Shown here piece by piece: positions 1 to 10,301 of a stretch of 24,891 nt of DNA. The position numbers and the translations under genes are program-made. This DNA comes from Haplosporangium gracile (lineage: Eukaryota; Mortierellomycota; Mortierellomycetes; Mortierellales; Mortierellaceae). Every line of letters starts with the position of its first letter. Within the stretch, counting starts at the first letter, position 1. The stretch lies in assembly GCA_015499985.1 (NCBI GenBank), contig JAAAUF010000040.1, positions 62,488-87,378 on the forward strand, written 5' to 3'. The notes below the pieces were generated by a model that saw only the letters and a list, made by a program, of their open reading frames with translations, ran no database searches and was not told where the DNA came from.

Positions 1-18
1 CTTCCTTTCTTTCCTCAG
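1..18 (+). promoter_or_regulatory. Possible 3' splice site of a 5'-UTR intron
   Basis: A pyrimidine-rich run ends in CAG at 16-18, 27 bases before the ATG at 46. It could be the acceptor of an intron in the 5' untranslated region. The donor would lie outside the window, so this is tentative. Confidence 0.3.
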
Positions 19-45
19 ATACCCTTTTAATTTACATCCCGTAGA

Positions 46-736
46 ATGTCACACTATCACCACCAGTACCAACAACAACAACAACACTTTCAACAACAGC
101 AGCATCCACAAATGTATAATAACGCCACCTCATCTCAACAGCAACAGCAACCACAGATACAACAACAATACGAGCAGCCACAGCGCCCCGCTGCGACCTA
201 CAACACTCTGCAAATGCCAATGATGTTTGGCATGCCGTCCATCATTCAAGGCTACAGCACTACTCCCTCTGACCTCGGTTGCGAGCAGAACTACTTCCAG
301 GGCATCGACATGTCCATGCCCCAGGATGTCTCTCACTGCAACAGCAGCCACGACAGCGTCTGTCCTCCAAGTCTCATCAGCATCCGCCGCGACTCTGGCT
401 TCGCACCCTCTCTTGACGAGTTGTCAATAGGCATTATGGCATCGAACAACAACCAGGACCGAGAAGATTTCAAGGAGGTGCTTCACACTCTGCAGACGGC
501 TGCAACACTCCAATCGTCCATGATGTCTAGCGACAACGACAGTAGTAGCCCGTCATTCTTCCTTCCCACACCGACATCTCCTTCTACATCATCATCTTCT
601 TCGCCTTCTACTGTTACCATCAACAACACCAATGTCGCCTCCTCTCCCTCCTCTTCTGTTACACCAGTCGTCCCCTCCATGTCTTTTGGAATCGAATACT
701 CCCTCATTAACGAGCAGCGTCAGCTCCTTCAGATCC

Positions 737-767
<31 letters not shown>

Positions 768-2097
768 GCAGCAACAATATCAGGGATCAACAGCAGCAAC
801 TGTTGCCGCCGTTGTCGGTGATGTTCACACCTCCCCTTCCTCTCCCTGCACGACTTCTCCTTGGAACACCGATTTCTCGATGATGCAATCTCAGCAGCAG
901 CAGCCAGCACTGTTGTCGCCATTGCAGTACCACCCAAGACAAAGCCAGATCCAGCGTCCTCGCCAGCGCAAGCCCTTACTCCAGATCATGACCTCGGCTG
1001 AGTCCGAGCAGCAAGCGATGATGTTCAACAGCTCCTTGTCACCCATGGCTGCCTCGCCCTCGATGTCCGCCGCCAACAACATTGTCCATGCTGGTCATTA
1101 CCAGCACCAGCAGCAGCAGTCACAGCAGCAAAGCAGTTACCCCTGGGGATTCGTCTCATCACCCGTCGAATCATCTTTCTCCTCCGGATCATCAACGCCA
1201 CTTTTTGCTTCGCCCTCGTCCTCCTATGCCCACTCCGACATGGCTGCAAACTCCTCCTGCCAGTCCTCCCGCGCTGCCTCGCCATCATTCGCCCCATCGT
1301 CTCTCTACGAGAGCTTTTTGGCCAATGAGCGTCGCATCAAGCGCAGGGACAGCGAGTGTTCCAACCTCATCATCCGCTCACGCAAGTCTTCAACCTCCTC
1401 GACCTCGTCCATGGTATCCCAGCGACGCGCTTTGACCCTCCGTGAGTCTGCTTTGACCCCCTCTTCTCCTGCCACCGCCAACCACAGCGGATGCAGCACC
1501 CCAGCTCCCTCCTGCACTACGTCGGGCTCTTCCTCCACAGGAACGCATCAGTGTCCCAAGTGCGGCCAACGATTCGCAGGTCCCGCAGTCTTGGTCCGCC
1601 ACATCGAGTCGATCCACGACAAGTTGCTCTGGAACTGTGTCGGCTGCAAGTCTAACCTTTCTCGTCGCGACGCCGTGACGCGTCACATCAATCTGTCGCC
1701 CATGGACTCCATCTGCCGTGCAGTTGGAACCATCGGTCAGATCAAGACCTCGAACGGTGCCGAGGTCCATTACGAGATCAGCTCCTACCGGGCTAAGCCT
1801 CTTGACGAGGTCATGAATCGCATGGGCAAGAAGATCTCGACCACGCTTCGCAAAGAGATTGACCGATCCAAGGTCGCTGCCCTTCAACAACAGCAACAGC
1901 AGCTTCAGCAGCAACAGCAACAGCAGCATAGCCAACAGTATCACCTGCACCAGCACCAGTACCGTGCGACGATGATAGATGACATCGAGATGCTTCAGCA
2001 GCACGATGAGATGATGGAGGATGAGTTGACCAAGAAGCGTCGTCGTTCTTCTATGATCGTCGATGAGGCTTTTTTGGAACGCAAGAAGAAAATGTAA
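46..2097 (+). CDS. Q/S-rich putative zinc-finger transcription regulator (683 aa)
   Basis: One uninterrupted coding exon. The ATG is the first in frame after an in-frame TAA at 28-30. The first 500 residues are low complexity: Gln runs near the N-terminus, a long pure Gln run around residues 231-246, and Ser/Pro/Thr-rich stretches, as in fungal activation domains. A C2H2 finger follows (C503, C506, H519, H524; CX2CX12HX4H). Immediately after it comes an atypical finger with C531, C534, H547 and C557 (CX2CX12HX9C). The C-terminus has another Gln tract and a basic KKRRR-type patch near the end that could be a nuclear localisation signal. A nuclear DNA-binding regulator is inferred from this layout; no target is known. 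The finger pair matches the convergent gene at 3444-5337. I cannot assign a named orthologue. A coding exon upstream of the window is unlikely, because a stop precedes the ATG in this frame. Confidence 0.85.
738..778 (+). repeat. (CAA)n/(CAG)n microsatellite encoding poly-Gln
   Basis: A nearly pure CAA array with a few CAG codons, coding for an uninterrupted Gln run inside the first zinc-finger gene. Such runs are prone to length change by slippage. Confidence 0.9.
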
Positions 2098-2755
2098 TAG
2101 CGTGTTTCTTTCCCTTTCTTTCCCATATATCATTCTATACCCTTGTTTGTTTTTTTACAGTTTTCTCTTGTATTATTTCACACACCCTCACTCCCAAAAG
2201 ATATTTCTAGTCAAAAAAAAAACTTACACAATACTAAAAAGTTTCATTACCCATACAAAAACACAGTACTCCCCTAGTGTTGGCAATGCATCTAGGCATG
2301 CGTAGTATACTTGGACATATTGCTGTCGTTAACCTGTTTTTTTTTACGTTGTCTGTCGTCAGTCGGCATCGCTTGTTTTTTGTTGGTTTTGTTTGCTGCA
2401 TGTACGCCTTACTGCTCCTACTGCGATTTTACCCCTTCACATACTTGTTTTTTTGCAAACTTTTTTTGCGATCCTGCTGCTCTATGAGTCCCTTTCTTTT
2501 CTTTCCCAATGTGATTCTCCTCCCTCTGTCTCCATTTACTTCCTTTGCTCTCGCGGTTCATCCGACACCGTTCTTTCCCTCCAACCCCCCTTTTCATGCA
2601 TGTCATGCAATGGTCCTCGTGGAAGGGGTTGTTTTTGTTGTTGTATTTTTGTTGGTTTTTGTTGTTGCCGATGTTTTATGCCCATGCACGCGCATCGTCA
2701 TCATCGCCATTTCTCTTCTTCCATGCAAAAAAAACACGACGAAAGTCAGAAAAAA

Positions 2756-2787
2756 GCAAAGTAAAATTCACTTTGCATTAATGCAAA
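2756..2787. repeat. Overlapping inverted repeats with a 16-bp perfect palindrome
   Basis: TTTGCATTAATGCAAA at 2772-2787 is its own reverse complement. Just upstream, GCAAAGT (2756-2762) pairs with ACTTTGC (2770-2776) across a 7-base loop, so the middle TTTGC element can pair with either neighbour. The sequence could be a dimeric protein-binding site or alternative hairpins in a transcript. Confidence 0.8.
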
Positions 2788-2882
2788 CGATGTCAGGGAA
2801 AGAGGAATGCTCAACTTTTATTTTTCGTGAGGCACGGGCTGACGGAATAACTTTTTTTTTGAGTTAGGGTGAGGCGTACTTT

Positions 2883-2896
2883 TATCCAATTGGATA
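2883..2896. repeat. 14-bp perfect palindrome containing CCAAT on both strands
   Basis: TATCCAATTGGATA reads the same on both strands and presents a CCAAT box in each direction. It lies about 100 bp from the 16-bp palindrome and just before the purine-rich tract. Function is unknown. Confidence 0.75.
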
Positions 2897-2914
2897 CGCG
2901 AAAGACCTTGACGG

Positions 2915-3020
2915 AGAAAGAAGGAGGCAGGGATAGAAAAAGAGATGAAGATAGGCATAAGAGATGGAGAAGGATGAAAGAAGGGAAGGCGAGTTTAAAG
3001 AGAGAGGGAAAACGAAAAAG
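2915..3020. other. Purine-rich tract (pyrimidine-rich on the minus strand)
   Basis: Roughly 100 bases are almost all A/G on the + strand. Read on the minus strand, the tract looks like the CT-rich leaders found upstream of several start codons in this window. No convincing minus-strand ORF follows it. Confidence 0.5.
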
Positions 3021-3443
3021 GCACATGCCAAAAGGGAACAAAACTTGTAATTAAGTTATTTTCTTTCACTCTATTAATGGAAGCATCCCCTCGACCTCCA
3101 ACTCCTTTTCTCTTTCGATTTAGTTTCTTTTGTTTGTCACGAAAAGCGCATAACAACATCACTGAAGATCTGACTCTTTCAGTTGTTCTTTTATTTGAAC
3201 AACACCAATTGATCCACATTCCTTCATAGAGCCGGTAATGCAAGTGTGGGGTTAATCCAATGACTTACTGTACTCTTTTTTGTACGGTATGTATAATTTC
3301 AGTTTTGATTGAGAAAAAGAATATAGTTTCTGTGTGTGCTACTGTACACTATGTCTAGGGTTTTCGTGTTTTTCTTGTTACATCTATATATACGTATGTA
3401 TTGTTATCATATCCAGAAAAGTACAAAGCAAAAATATATCTCA

Positions 3444-5337
3444 CTATTGTCCCTCTTGGCCTATTTCCACCTTCCCAACTCCACATTGGCCAATCACTCC
3501 ATCCATCCTTCCTTGCCATCCTTCAATGTACTTGGCCTTCATCCTCTCCAGGTCAACCGTAACAGTCTTCTTGCCATGAGGACGCGTCGGGAAGAACTTG
3601 ACCGTGTTCTCAATCTCAGTTTCAGACTTCATGATGCTATAAACCCTCATCTTGCGGCACCGCGACGTCTCGCCCGATCGGAGGATATGTCTCTGGACCG
3701 AGAACTCGTTCGAGAGCGAGCTTTGGCAGGCCTCGCAGCGGACGGGTGAATACCGCCCGCGCCATTTGTGGGCCTCGGCGTGGCGGATCATTGAGGGGTG
3801 GCTGGAGCAGGTCACTTGGCAACCTGGGTACTGGCACTAACGAAGCAAGCAAAAGGAAAGACAAATTAATAAATCCACAAAAACGTGAAACGCGAAATGC
3901 ATCAAAAAAAATTATCGAGAAAGAAATCAAAGACAAAAATCACTTTTCCACAGAATTACTTACGTAGAGGGTGATCGGAGGTCCTTTGGGCTTGTTAGCA
4001 GGCTTGGGGGCGGCCTTTCGGACACGCTTTCTGCGCTTGGGCTTGAGCTTGTTCTCCTCCTTCTCATTGGGAACATCCGAATCGTCATCGTCCGAGAACG
4101 CGGCGCGATTGAACTGCTGCTTCAGGGGAGAAGATAGGATTGGGGCCGACGAGCCGAAAGAAGGAGAGGGACTACCAACAGTGTCACCGGTCGAGGACGA
4201 GGACGATGACAACGAAGAACCTTGATGGTACTGATTATGACCAGGAGCAGCCAGTTGCTGCTGGGAGGTGGTCTTTCGAGCCGCTCGACCGATGGCAGAC
4301 GAGGGAATTTTGATTGCTCGAGGAGCCGTAGTTGAAGATGTGGCGGTGGGAGAGGATGTCGGTGAGCGCACAGTAGTGGCGTAGGGAGTGACCGTGACGG
4401 AGCTTGAGGTCGAGCTCACGCTTGAGGCCGGCAAGTAAGGCGCACCGCCGAAGAGAACGTCACCATCAGAGATTGAAAAGTCTTGTAAAGAACCCATCAG
4501 ATACTCGGCGCCGCTGTGGCTCAAGTACGCCGACGAGAAAGGAGGGAAGAATGGTGAAGACGATGAAAGCTCCTCGGGCGTATCGAAGTATCCACGCTCC
4601 GAGAGCGGTGACATTGAACCCTCATCAGGACTGGAGAAGGAGAGGCGGCCAAAAGTGGGAGAGTGGAAGAGAGTAAAGTCGATGGGGATGAGTTGAGTGA
4701 AAGAATTTTGGTTCAGAGAGACGCTATTGGCCGCAGCGGTGGCGGTAGTAATGACCGCCACAGACGCGGCACTGCTCGCGTCCAACGAAGAGGAGGGGGA
4801 GGACAGTTGATGGTGGAATGCGTTTAGGATGGTAGAGTCATAGTACCGCTGGGGCTGAGATGGCAGGGTTGGTGTCTGATGCTGCTGCAGTTGCTGCTGC
4901 GAGTCAGGTGCGGTGGTGTCTTGGTGGGTCTGTTGAGACTCCGGGACATGGAGTGTCAAGAACTGCTCCTGTGACTGCTGTTGCTGAGCAAAAGTGTGCT
5001 CAAATGAGAAGGCGAGGGCCGAGGTGTCGGCCAGGGGCGCTTGATAGTGGACTTGTTGCTCATTGTGTTGCTGAAACTGTTGCTGTTGCTGGACAAGACA
5101 CATATCTCCAGGGACTTGGGTGAGGGCGGGAAACAGTCGAGTCGAAGAGAGGAGGTCGTCAGAAAAGTTGACGTAAAGTAACCTGTCCGAGTTGAACAAC
5201 ATCTCGTTCTCAAAAAGTGCATTGCCGGTGCCGTTGGCATCGTTGCCATCGTCGGCAGAGCTGTTTCGTTCACCAATAAATCCGTCGCGGTCGAAGGACT
5301 CTTGGAAAGACAAGGCATTGCACAAATTTTGGTCCAT
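3444..5337 (-). CDS. Q/S-rich zinc-finger regulator, two exons (588 aa)
   Basis: Exons on the minus strand are 5337-3964 and 3836-3444. The 127-bp intron (3963-3837) has a GTAAGT donor and a TTAG acceptor, and the join is phase 0. Without splicing, exon 1 stops seven codons past the donor. Splicing places the first Cys of a finger directly after the conserved Tyr. Residues 1-430 are rich in Gln, Ser and Thr with short acidic stretches. A strongly basic segment (about 430-455, KPKRRKRVRK) could be a nuclear localisation signal. The finger pair is C459, C464, H477, H481 (CX4CX12HX3H), then C492, C495, H508, C518 (CX2CX12HX9C). The second finger matches that of the 46-2097 gene residue by residue at several positions. 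The likely role is a nuclear DNA-binding regulator. I recognise no named orthologue. Confidence 0.82.
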
Positions 5338-6240
5338 GATGGCGATGGGTGGTGCGCTTTTGTCGTTGGGAGTGTGTGAGGGGAAGGCGAATAGGATAAG
5401 TATATGAATTTACTTGGAAGAGGGAGAGGAATAGTAATGGTATTTGTGTGCGAAAGAGAAGATGGGGGGAGCTTCGATGTGGTGTGGCTGCTGTTGTACG
5501 ACGTAGAGAGAGGGGGAAAGGGTAGGGGGAATAAGGATGTTGTGTTATTGTGCGTTCTTGTGTTAGAAATAGTTGCACAGAAAACGAAAGGTGATGAACG
5601 AAAAAGAGAAGAAAAAAAAAAAAGGAAAAGTGTGGCCACAAAGACGCTTTTATGGCAGTGAGGTGGAGGAGGTAGGTTCCCTGATTTTTGTTTACAATCC
5701 ATTGAGGGTGTCTGTTCTCTTCATCATCATTCGCCCATTTCATCCATGACCTCGCGTCCGAAAGCCTTTGTTTTTCCACTGTTCAAATTGCTGTGCCAAC
5801 CCTGTCGATTTGTCTGGAATCTGTGTCCCCTTGCCATATCTCTATCTGGCCATTATGACAATGGAGAAGAAGGAAGTTGATGCCCCATGCAAGAAAACCA
5901 GCCGGAGGCAGTCTCTAGCTCCCTTCCCCCTCCCCTCTTCCCCTTGCTCAAATACTTTTGCTCAATGTCTAGTATTACTATTATATATTTTTTTATAACT
6001 TTACAACTGCCAACTACTACAAAAAAAATAGAAAGTAATTGATCTTCACATTCGGTCACCAGATTACCATTGATACTGCCTCTCACCTCTGACTTCGCCC
6101 ACCGTATCTAGGCATGCTTGGAATCGCCTCATTATGCCTCGTTATGCCTTCCTATCCATCTCTTGATAGACAGAGTTTATTCTTTTCTTCAGTCTTAATC
6201 CTCCGGCTTCAACGCCAACATGATCATAAACGCGTCCTTT

Positions 6241-6261
6241 TATATATATATATATATATAT
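6241..6261. repeat. (TA)n dinucleotide repeat
   Basis: About ten uninterrupted TA units in the long gene-free region. Confidence 0.9.
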
Positions 6262-7276
6262 TATCGCTTATGAATGCTCAATAGCAACAGACGACTCGGC
6301 AACAAGTCAGAGAAACGAAGACCGCTTTTTTTTTATCGTAGTTGGGCGGTTGATATATATATGATGAATATTATCCAAAGGAAGGTTACTTGTCCAGTGA
6401 GAGACGGTTCAGTCAGGGACATACGATTGTGTACGAATAAAAAAAAAAGACGACAATCGATTTTTTTCTTGTCAGTTACGTCTTTGCCGTTTCTATTTCT
6501 CTGACAGTGTGGATTTGACGCGTCTGTTTACCCGTTCGTACCACTCGTTCGTTTTCCTATTTTCTTCTCTTTTTCAAACCACATTCCCGTTTTACGGAAT
6601 TTTTTTTTAACGCTGGCTGCTACGGACCTTGCACCAATGTAAACAAGACAAAACAAGCAGACAATCCCAAAAAAAGGGTATTCCCAGTGTCTCTACGTTT
6701 TTTGTTTTTGTCGCACAGAACATAGCTACCCCCCTGAACGGAAGTAAGGGTCCACTGGTCCAAGGAGGAGGAATGGTCTCCCTCGTTGTACTCAACCCAT
6801 CTCAACCCTACTTTTCTTCTTCAACTCAGACCTTCATACTCCCTGAAAGAACCAATCGCAACTATACAAAAAACGGAAAACAGAAAGTATGTGTGTGTGG
6901 AGCAGGACACTTGTTTTTTTTGGATAAAATAACTCATTCTCTCCTTTCACTGCATGATTTACTCTCATTCGTCCATCTCTTCTGTCCTGTTCAAAGGAGC
7001 TGTGTAGCGCGAGCCTAACTCTGGCCTGGTCTTTCTCTTCCTCGTCGTCCTCGTTGTCCTCGTCTTTCTCTCTTCTCTCGATAAAAAAACTGCATGAATG
7101 CTGGTTGATGGACGGACCGGGTCACAGTATTCCCCTTCATCGCCACGTTTTCTCTGTTTGTTCGTAGACAACATGTGCATATGTTGCATGGTGGTATGCC
7201 CACAGTCCACAAAAAAGAAGCAACCTTCGATAGCTGCCGTTTTAATATTAATGTAGTCTGATAGAATACACAAACG

Positions 7277-7291
7277 TATATATATATATAC
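7277..7291. repeat. Short (TA)n dinucleotide repeat
   Basis: About seven TA units, bounded by CG on the left and CAC on the right, in the gene-free region. Confidence 0.85.
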
Positions 7292-7845
7292 ACTCCATGA
7301 TGGCCATGGATTTGTGGGCTTGGCATCGACGTGGATGGACGATTCCCACACGTACACAAAGGACATGCATTCGCCATCCACATCTTAAACCACTTCTACA
7401 AGGTAAAAATAATAGCTCGCAGTCGGGTAGCATTTGGTTTTGGTCTCACAAGAACACAGACATCAACCCTCCAGTGGACACGAGGACAGACGAAGAAAAA
7501 ACAATCCCGGAATATGCGGACTAAAAAACAAGGGTGTTATCGATGGCGAAGGTTTGCCAGGCCAGTCCTTCGCTGGAGCTGTTCGATACTGCACTTGTGA
7601 TCAACTGCTTGCCACGGAAATTGTGGAGTGAGCGAAACGAGATTTGAATATTTGGGATCGTATTAGTTCGGAAGAACGTCGGAAGTGAGAGTAAAAAAAG
7701 TCTGTTCATTGACAAATAAGGTCAGCATCACCATTTGCAAGAAGCATGGTCTGCCATCTCTTGCTCAAACATACCGCAGGTAATTAGGACACACATCTCG
7801 TCTATCAAAAGCTCATGAAAACAGAATGGAAAGAGCGAGGCTACT

Positions 7846-10301
7846 TTATGCATCGAAGTGGTCAAGTACATGATAGTCTTTGAAGCAATTGCGAGGATTC
7901 TTGCCTGCGACGAGGCACAGTGGGACATTGCAGTGGCTACAATAGATGGTCGTAGGAGTTCTGATCCGATACCCCTTTAGCTTCAGGGTTGTATGCTTGA
8001 ATCGGCAGAGCACACAGTTAGGCCGGGAAGAACCCTCCAGGAACATTGGGAGATGCAGTACTCGGTCCATTCGTGTCGCTGGTAGGCTGGTCATGCTCTT
8101 CACAATGTAAAGAGTCTTCTTCTTCGCCGGCATAACTTCCGCATCCCCTGCTCTGTCCGCCTCTTCTTCTCCGTCGCTGTCCCCATTTCGGTGGCTGTCG
8201 CCGTCATCCCCTCCATTGCTACCACCCTCTCCACCGCTGTCTCCGTCTCTGTCGCTGTAATTGTCTCCATGTCCACCTTCATACGCGGCATCGGAATAAG
8301 CGCCATGTTCGTGATCGGAGTATGCACGAGTTTCAACATTGGCCTCGTCATGTGGAGCTGCATCATCGATATGTGGACCAGCCTCGCCATCGGTGTAGTC
8401 CGAGAAGGGCGCATCATCGCCATGTGAAACAGTGTCGATTCCGTCTGGCTCCACTAGCTTGTCGCCAAAGATCAAATCCCAGGCAATTTCTCGTCGAAAA
8501 TCGGAATGTGGTTGATTGTCCCCCTGCACCCTCGATAACACATGCGCATTCAGAAGGGTCGAATCCAGTAGCCAGAGAAACAGGGGCATCCATGTCTGGG
8601 CAACAAAGAGGTCCCGGTCATAAAACGATCGCTTCAGGTCGCTGGCGTCGATATCGCCCATGACGTTGTTGTAGTCGTTGACAATAGTCGGTACAGTATG
8701 ATCATGCAGACTTGGAGAATTGATGGCGCTTGACCGGCTCCTACTGCGGCTTCTGTTGTTCCTGCCTGATGACTGAGGACCACGCCGGCTTTGGTCGTTG
8801 ATCTCGGGTTCAATCTGGTGGATAGTCGACAACATATTGACGGAACTATGATCACTCATCCAACAGCTCGTCAAGACCAACCGTTTAACAACAACACCAT
8901 TCACCGTTAGCCGCCTTTTCCGCCTGTCACTCTTCTTGACTGTCAGTTCGTCTGGAAATCCAATCGAGTAGACACTTGCCCGTCCGCAGGCCCCAATGCC
9001 ATAGTCTCGTAGTTTGATGAACAATGGCACATTGGCCAAAGCGTCGTCCATAAAGATGTTGTGGGCTCGCGTCCGGTAGGGCAGCTTGCAGACGAGTTGA
9101 AGAACGGCGGTTGAGGCGCTGTTCAAATAAGGGTCCTGCTCAATTTCTCGGTATGGATTACTGCTCGTCGTACATAAGAACGAAAATGTGTATTCAGAGT
9201 CACAGAGTGACATAACCTTGTACCCTTCCATCCGCCAAGACAAATCAACAGTTCTGTGCAGCAAAGGTCCACCTTCGCTGGGCTCTCCGAACCGTAGTGA
9301 CATCTCATTGATAGAGACGTTGGTAGAAGGGACATAATACCGCCAGTAAGAGAGCTCTAGTTTCGTCGAGAGAGGTTCCAGCTTCGAGTACCAATGATCC
9401 TGAGATGAGCCGGGGTCCGAGACATGAAAGTACCTCCTGATCTGCTGAAACCGAGGTAGGGACATCTCGGATACGAATCGGTGCCCGGGATAATAGGGCG
9501 ACGTATTCCAGAACTCCTCGACATAGTCTTGAGGGAAGATACCCATGTAGATGAGGATTCCAAGGTAGACACGAAGCTCCTTTGCTGTTGTGTCCTGCCA
9601 GTCTAATCCATCATCACTGCCAAGATCATCCTCCTCTCCCTCATGCAGTTGTTGCGAGTTCGCTGCTCCCCGTAGCGTAGCGTTGGTGTTGGTGTTTCTT
9701 GACAGCTCCTCAAACACTTCATCCGTGAAGAACAAAGAAAAGAAATGTATCGGCCGCAGAGTGCTCTGGAGGAGCAACTCGGAAGGGAGCTTTGCGAAGG
9801 CCAAATGGGCAGGTTGCGTATGTTGAAATACGTTCGAGAAATCCGGCACGTTCGAAAACGCCTGGTGGGTTGCGCTGCCTCCAGACCTTGAGCTCGAGCT
9901 CTCTCCCGCCTCAAACGCCTCGCCATATTCAGTCTCCTCTACGTCGATGCAAAGCAAAGTACCTTGACTGTTAAAAAGGTCGAACGCTATTCATTGAAGC
10001 ACTGGTTACGACAATAAATCACGCAGAGGCGTTTACTTTCGTCGTCACTTTCGCTATCGTACATGTCCTCCTCTTCAATAATGTGGGTGCGACGGGTACG
10101 TGTCATGACAACACCGTAATCCTGTGTCCTGTCGTCCTCCTCTGTTTCATATTCCCCTTCCTCTTCATCGTTGCAATCGCTGTAACTGTAGTTGTCAGCG
10201 TTGTCACTGTGATCGTTATGTATGGTGTTGGGTGCCTGTGCTTGCTCCTTGGCCTTTGCATCCTTGTGCGCTGAGAGCAGTTCGAGGATCCCGCGGTCCA
10301 T
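7846..10301 (-). CDS. PiggyBac-transposase-derived protein, first catalytic Asp changed to Asn (793 aa)
   Basis: Proposed exons are 10301-10037 and 9962-7846. The 74-bp intron (10036-9963) has a GTAAAC donor and a CAAG acceptor, phase 1. The long ORF has no ATG at its own start, so an upstream exon is needed. Exon 1 supplies an acidic N-terminus, as in piggyBac proteins. A DDE_Tnp_1_7-like core spans about residues 155-590, including the FFTDE entry motif, an LRVYLGILIYMGI helix and a GYKVMSLCDS strand. The catalytic triad aligns to N307 (in VSINEMS, normally DE), D394 and D527 (in GDIDASD). An acidic Asp/Gly/Ser linker follows at about 590-700. Then comes a Cys-rich domain (CX2CX21CX2CX4CX9CX4H), typical of the family's DNA-end-binding module. 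Family proteins cut and paste at TTAA sites, but here the Asn predicts loss of cleavage. I found no flanking inverted repeats. It could be a domesticated gene or a dead copy with an intact frame. Confidence 0.82.

Larger units (their letters stand above)
2098..3443. other. Intergenic region between two convergent zinc-finger genes
   Basis: This holds the 3' flanks of both regulators. The ORFs here are driven by T-rich low complexity and have no recognisable domain. Notable contents are a 16-bp and a 14-bp perfect palindrome (2772-2787 and 2883-2896) and a purine-rich tract (about 2915-3020). I see no tRNA-like A/B boxes and no strong AATAAA directly after the + strand stop codon. Confidence 0.7.
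5338..7845. other. 2.5-kb gene-free region upstream of the second zinc-finger gene
   Basis: The first part (to about 5640) is CT-rich on the minus strand and fits the promoter and 5' leader of the 3444-5337 gene. The rest has two TA dinucleotide arrays, several A/T homopolymers and a CT-rich patch at about 7019-7080. ORFs up to 129 codons occur but have biased composition and no domain I recognise. The right end is the 3' flank of the piggyBac-derived gene. I see no terminal inverted repeats and no RNA gene. Confidence 0.6.

Noticed and set aside
1390..2133. 247-codon antisense ORF under the first regulator
   Set aside because: Leu runs are just the reverse complement of Gln codons.
2277..2867. 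196-codon + strand ORF downstream of the first regulator
   Set aside because: Phe/Leu/Val-rich translation of T-rich noncoding DNA, with no domain and no coding-like composition.
3248..3254. GGGTTAA as a possible piggyBac element end
   Set aside because: No matching TTAACCC with paired inverted repeat on the other side. The distance and intervening gene make it implausible.
4956..5702. 248-codon minus-strand ORF overlapping the start of the second regulator
   Set aside because: It runs through the CT-rich leader and an alternate frame of the regulator. Composition is Ser/Pro/Thr/Leu only.
2289..6117. 12-base direct repeat ATCTAGGCATGC at 2289 and 6106
   Set aside because: Several 12-mer repeats are expected by chance in 25 kb, and the flanks do not match.
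6629..7018. 129-codon + strand ORF in the gene-free region
   Set aside because: No recognisable domain, no splice partner and mixed low-quality composition. Chance is more likely.
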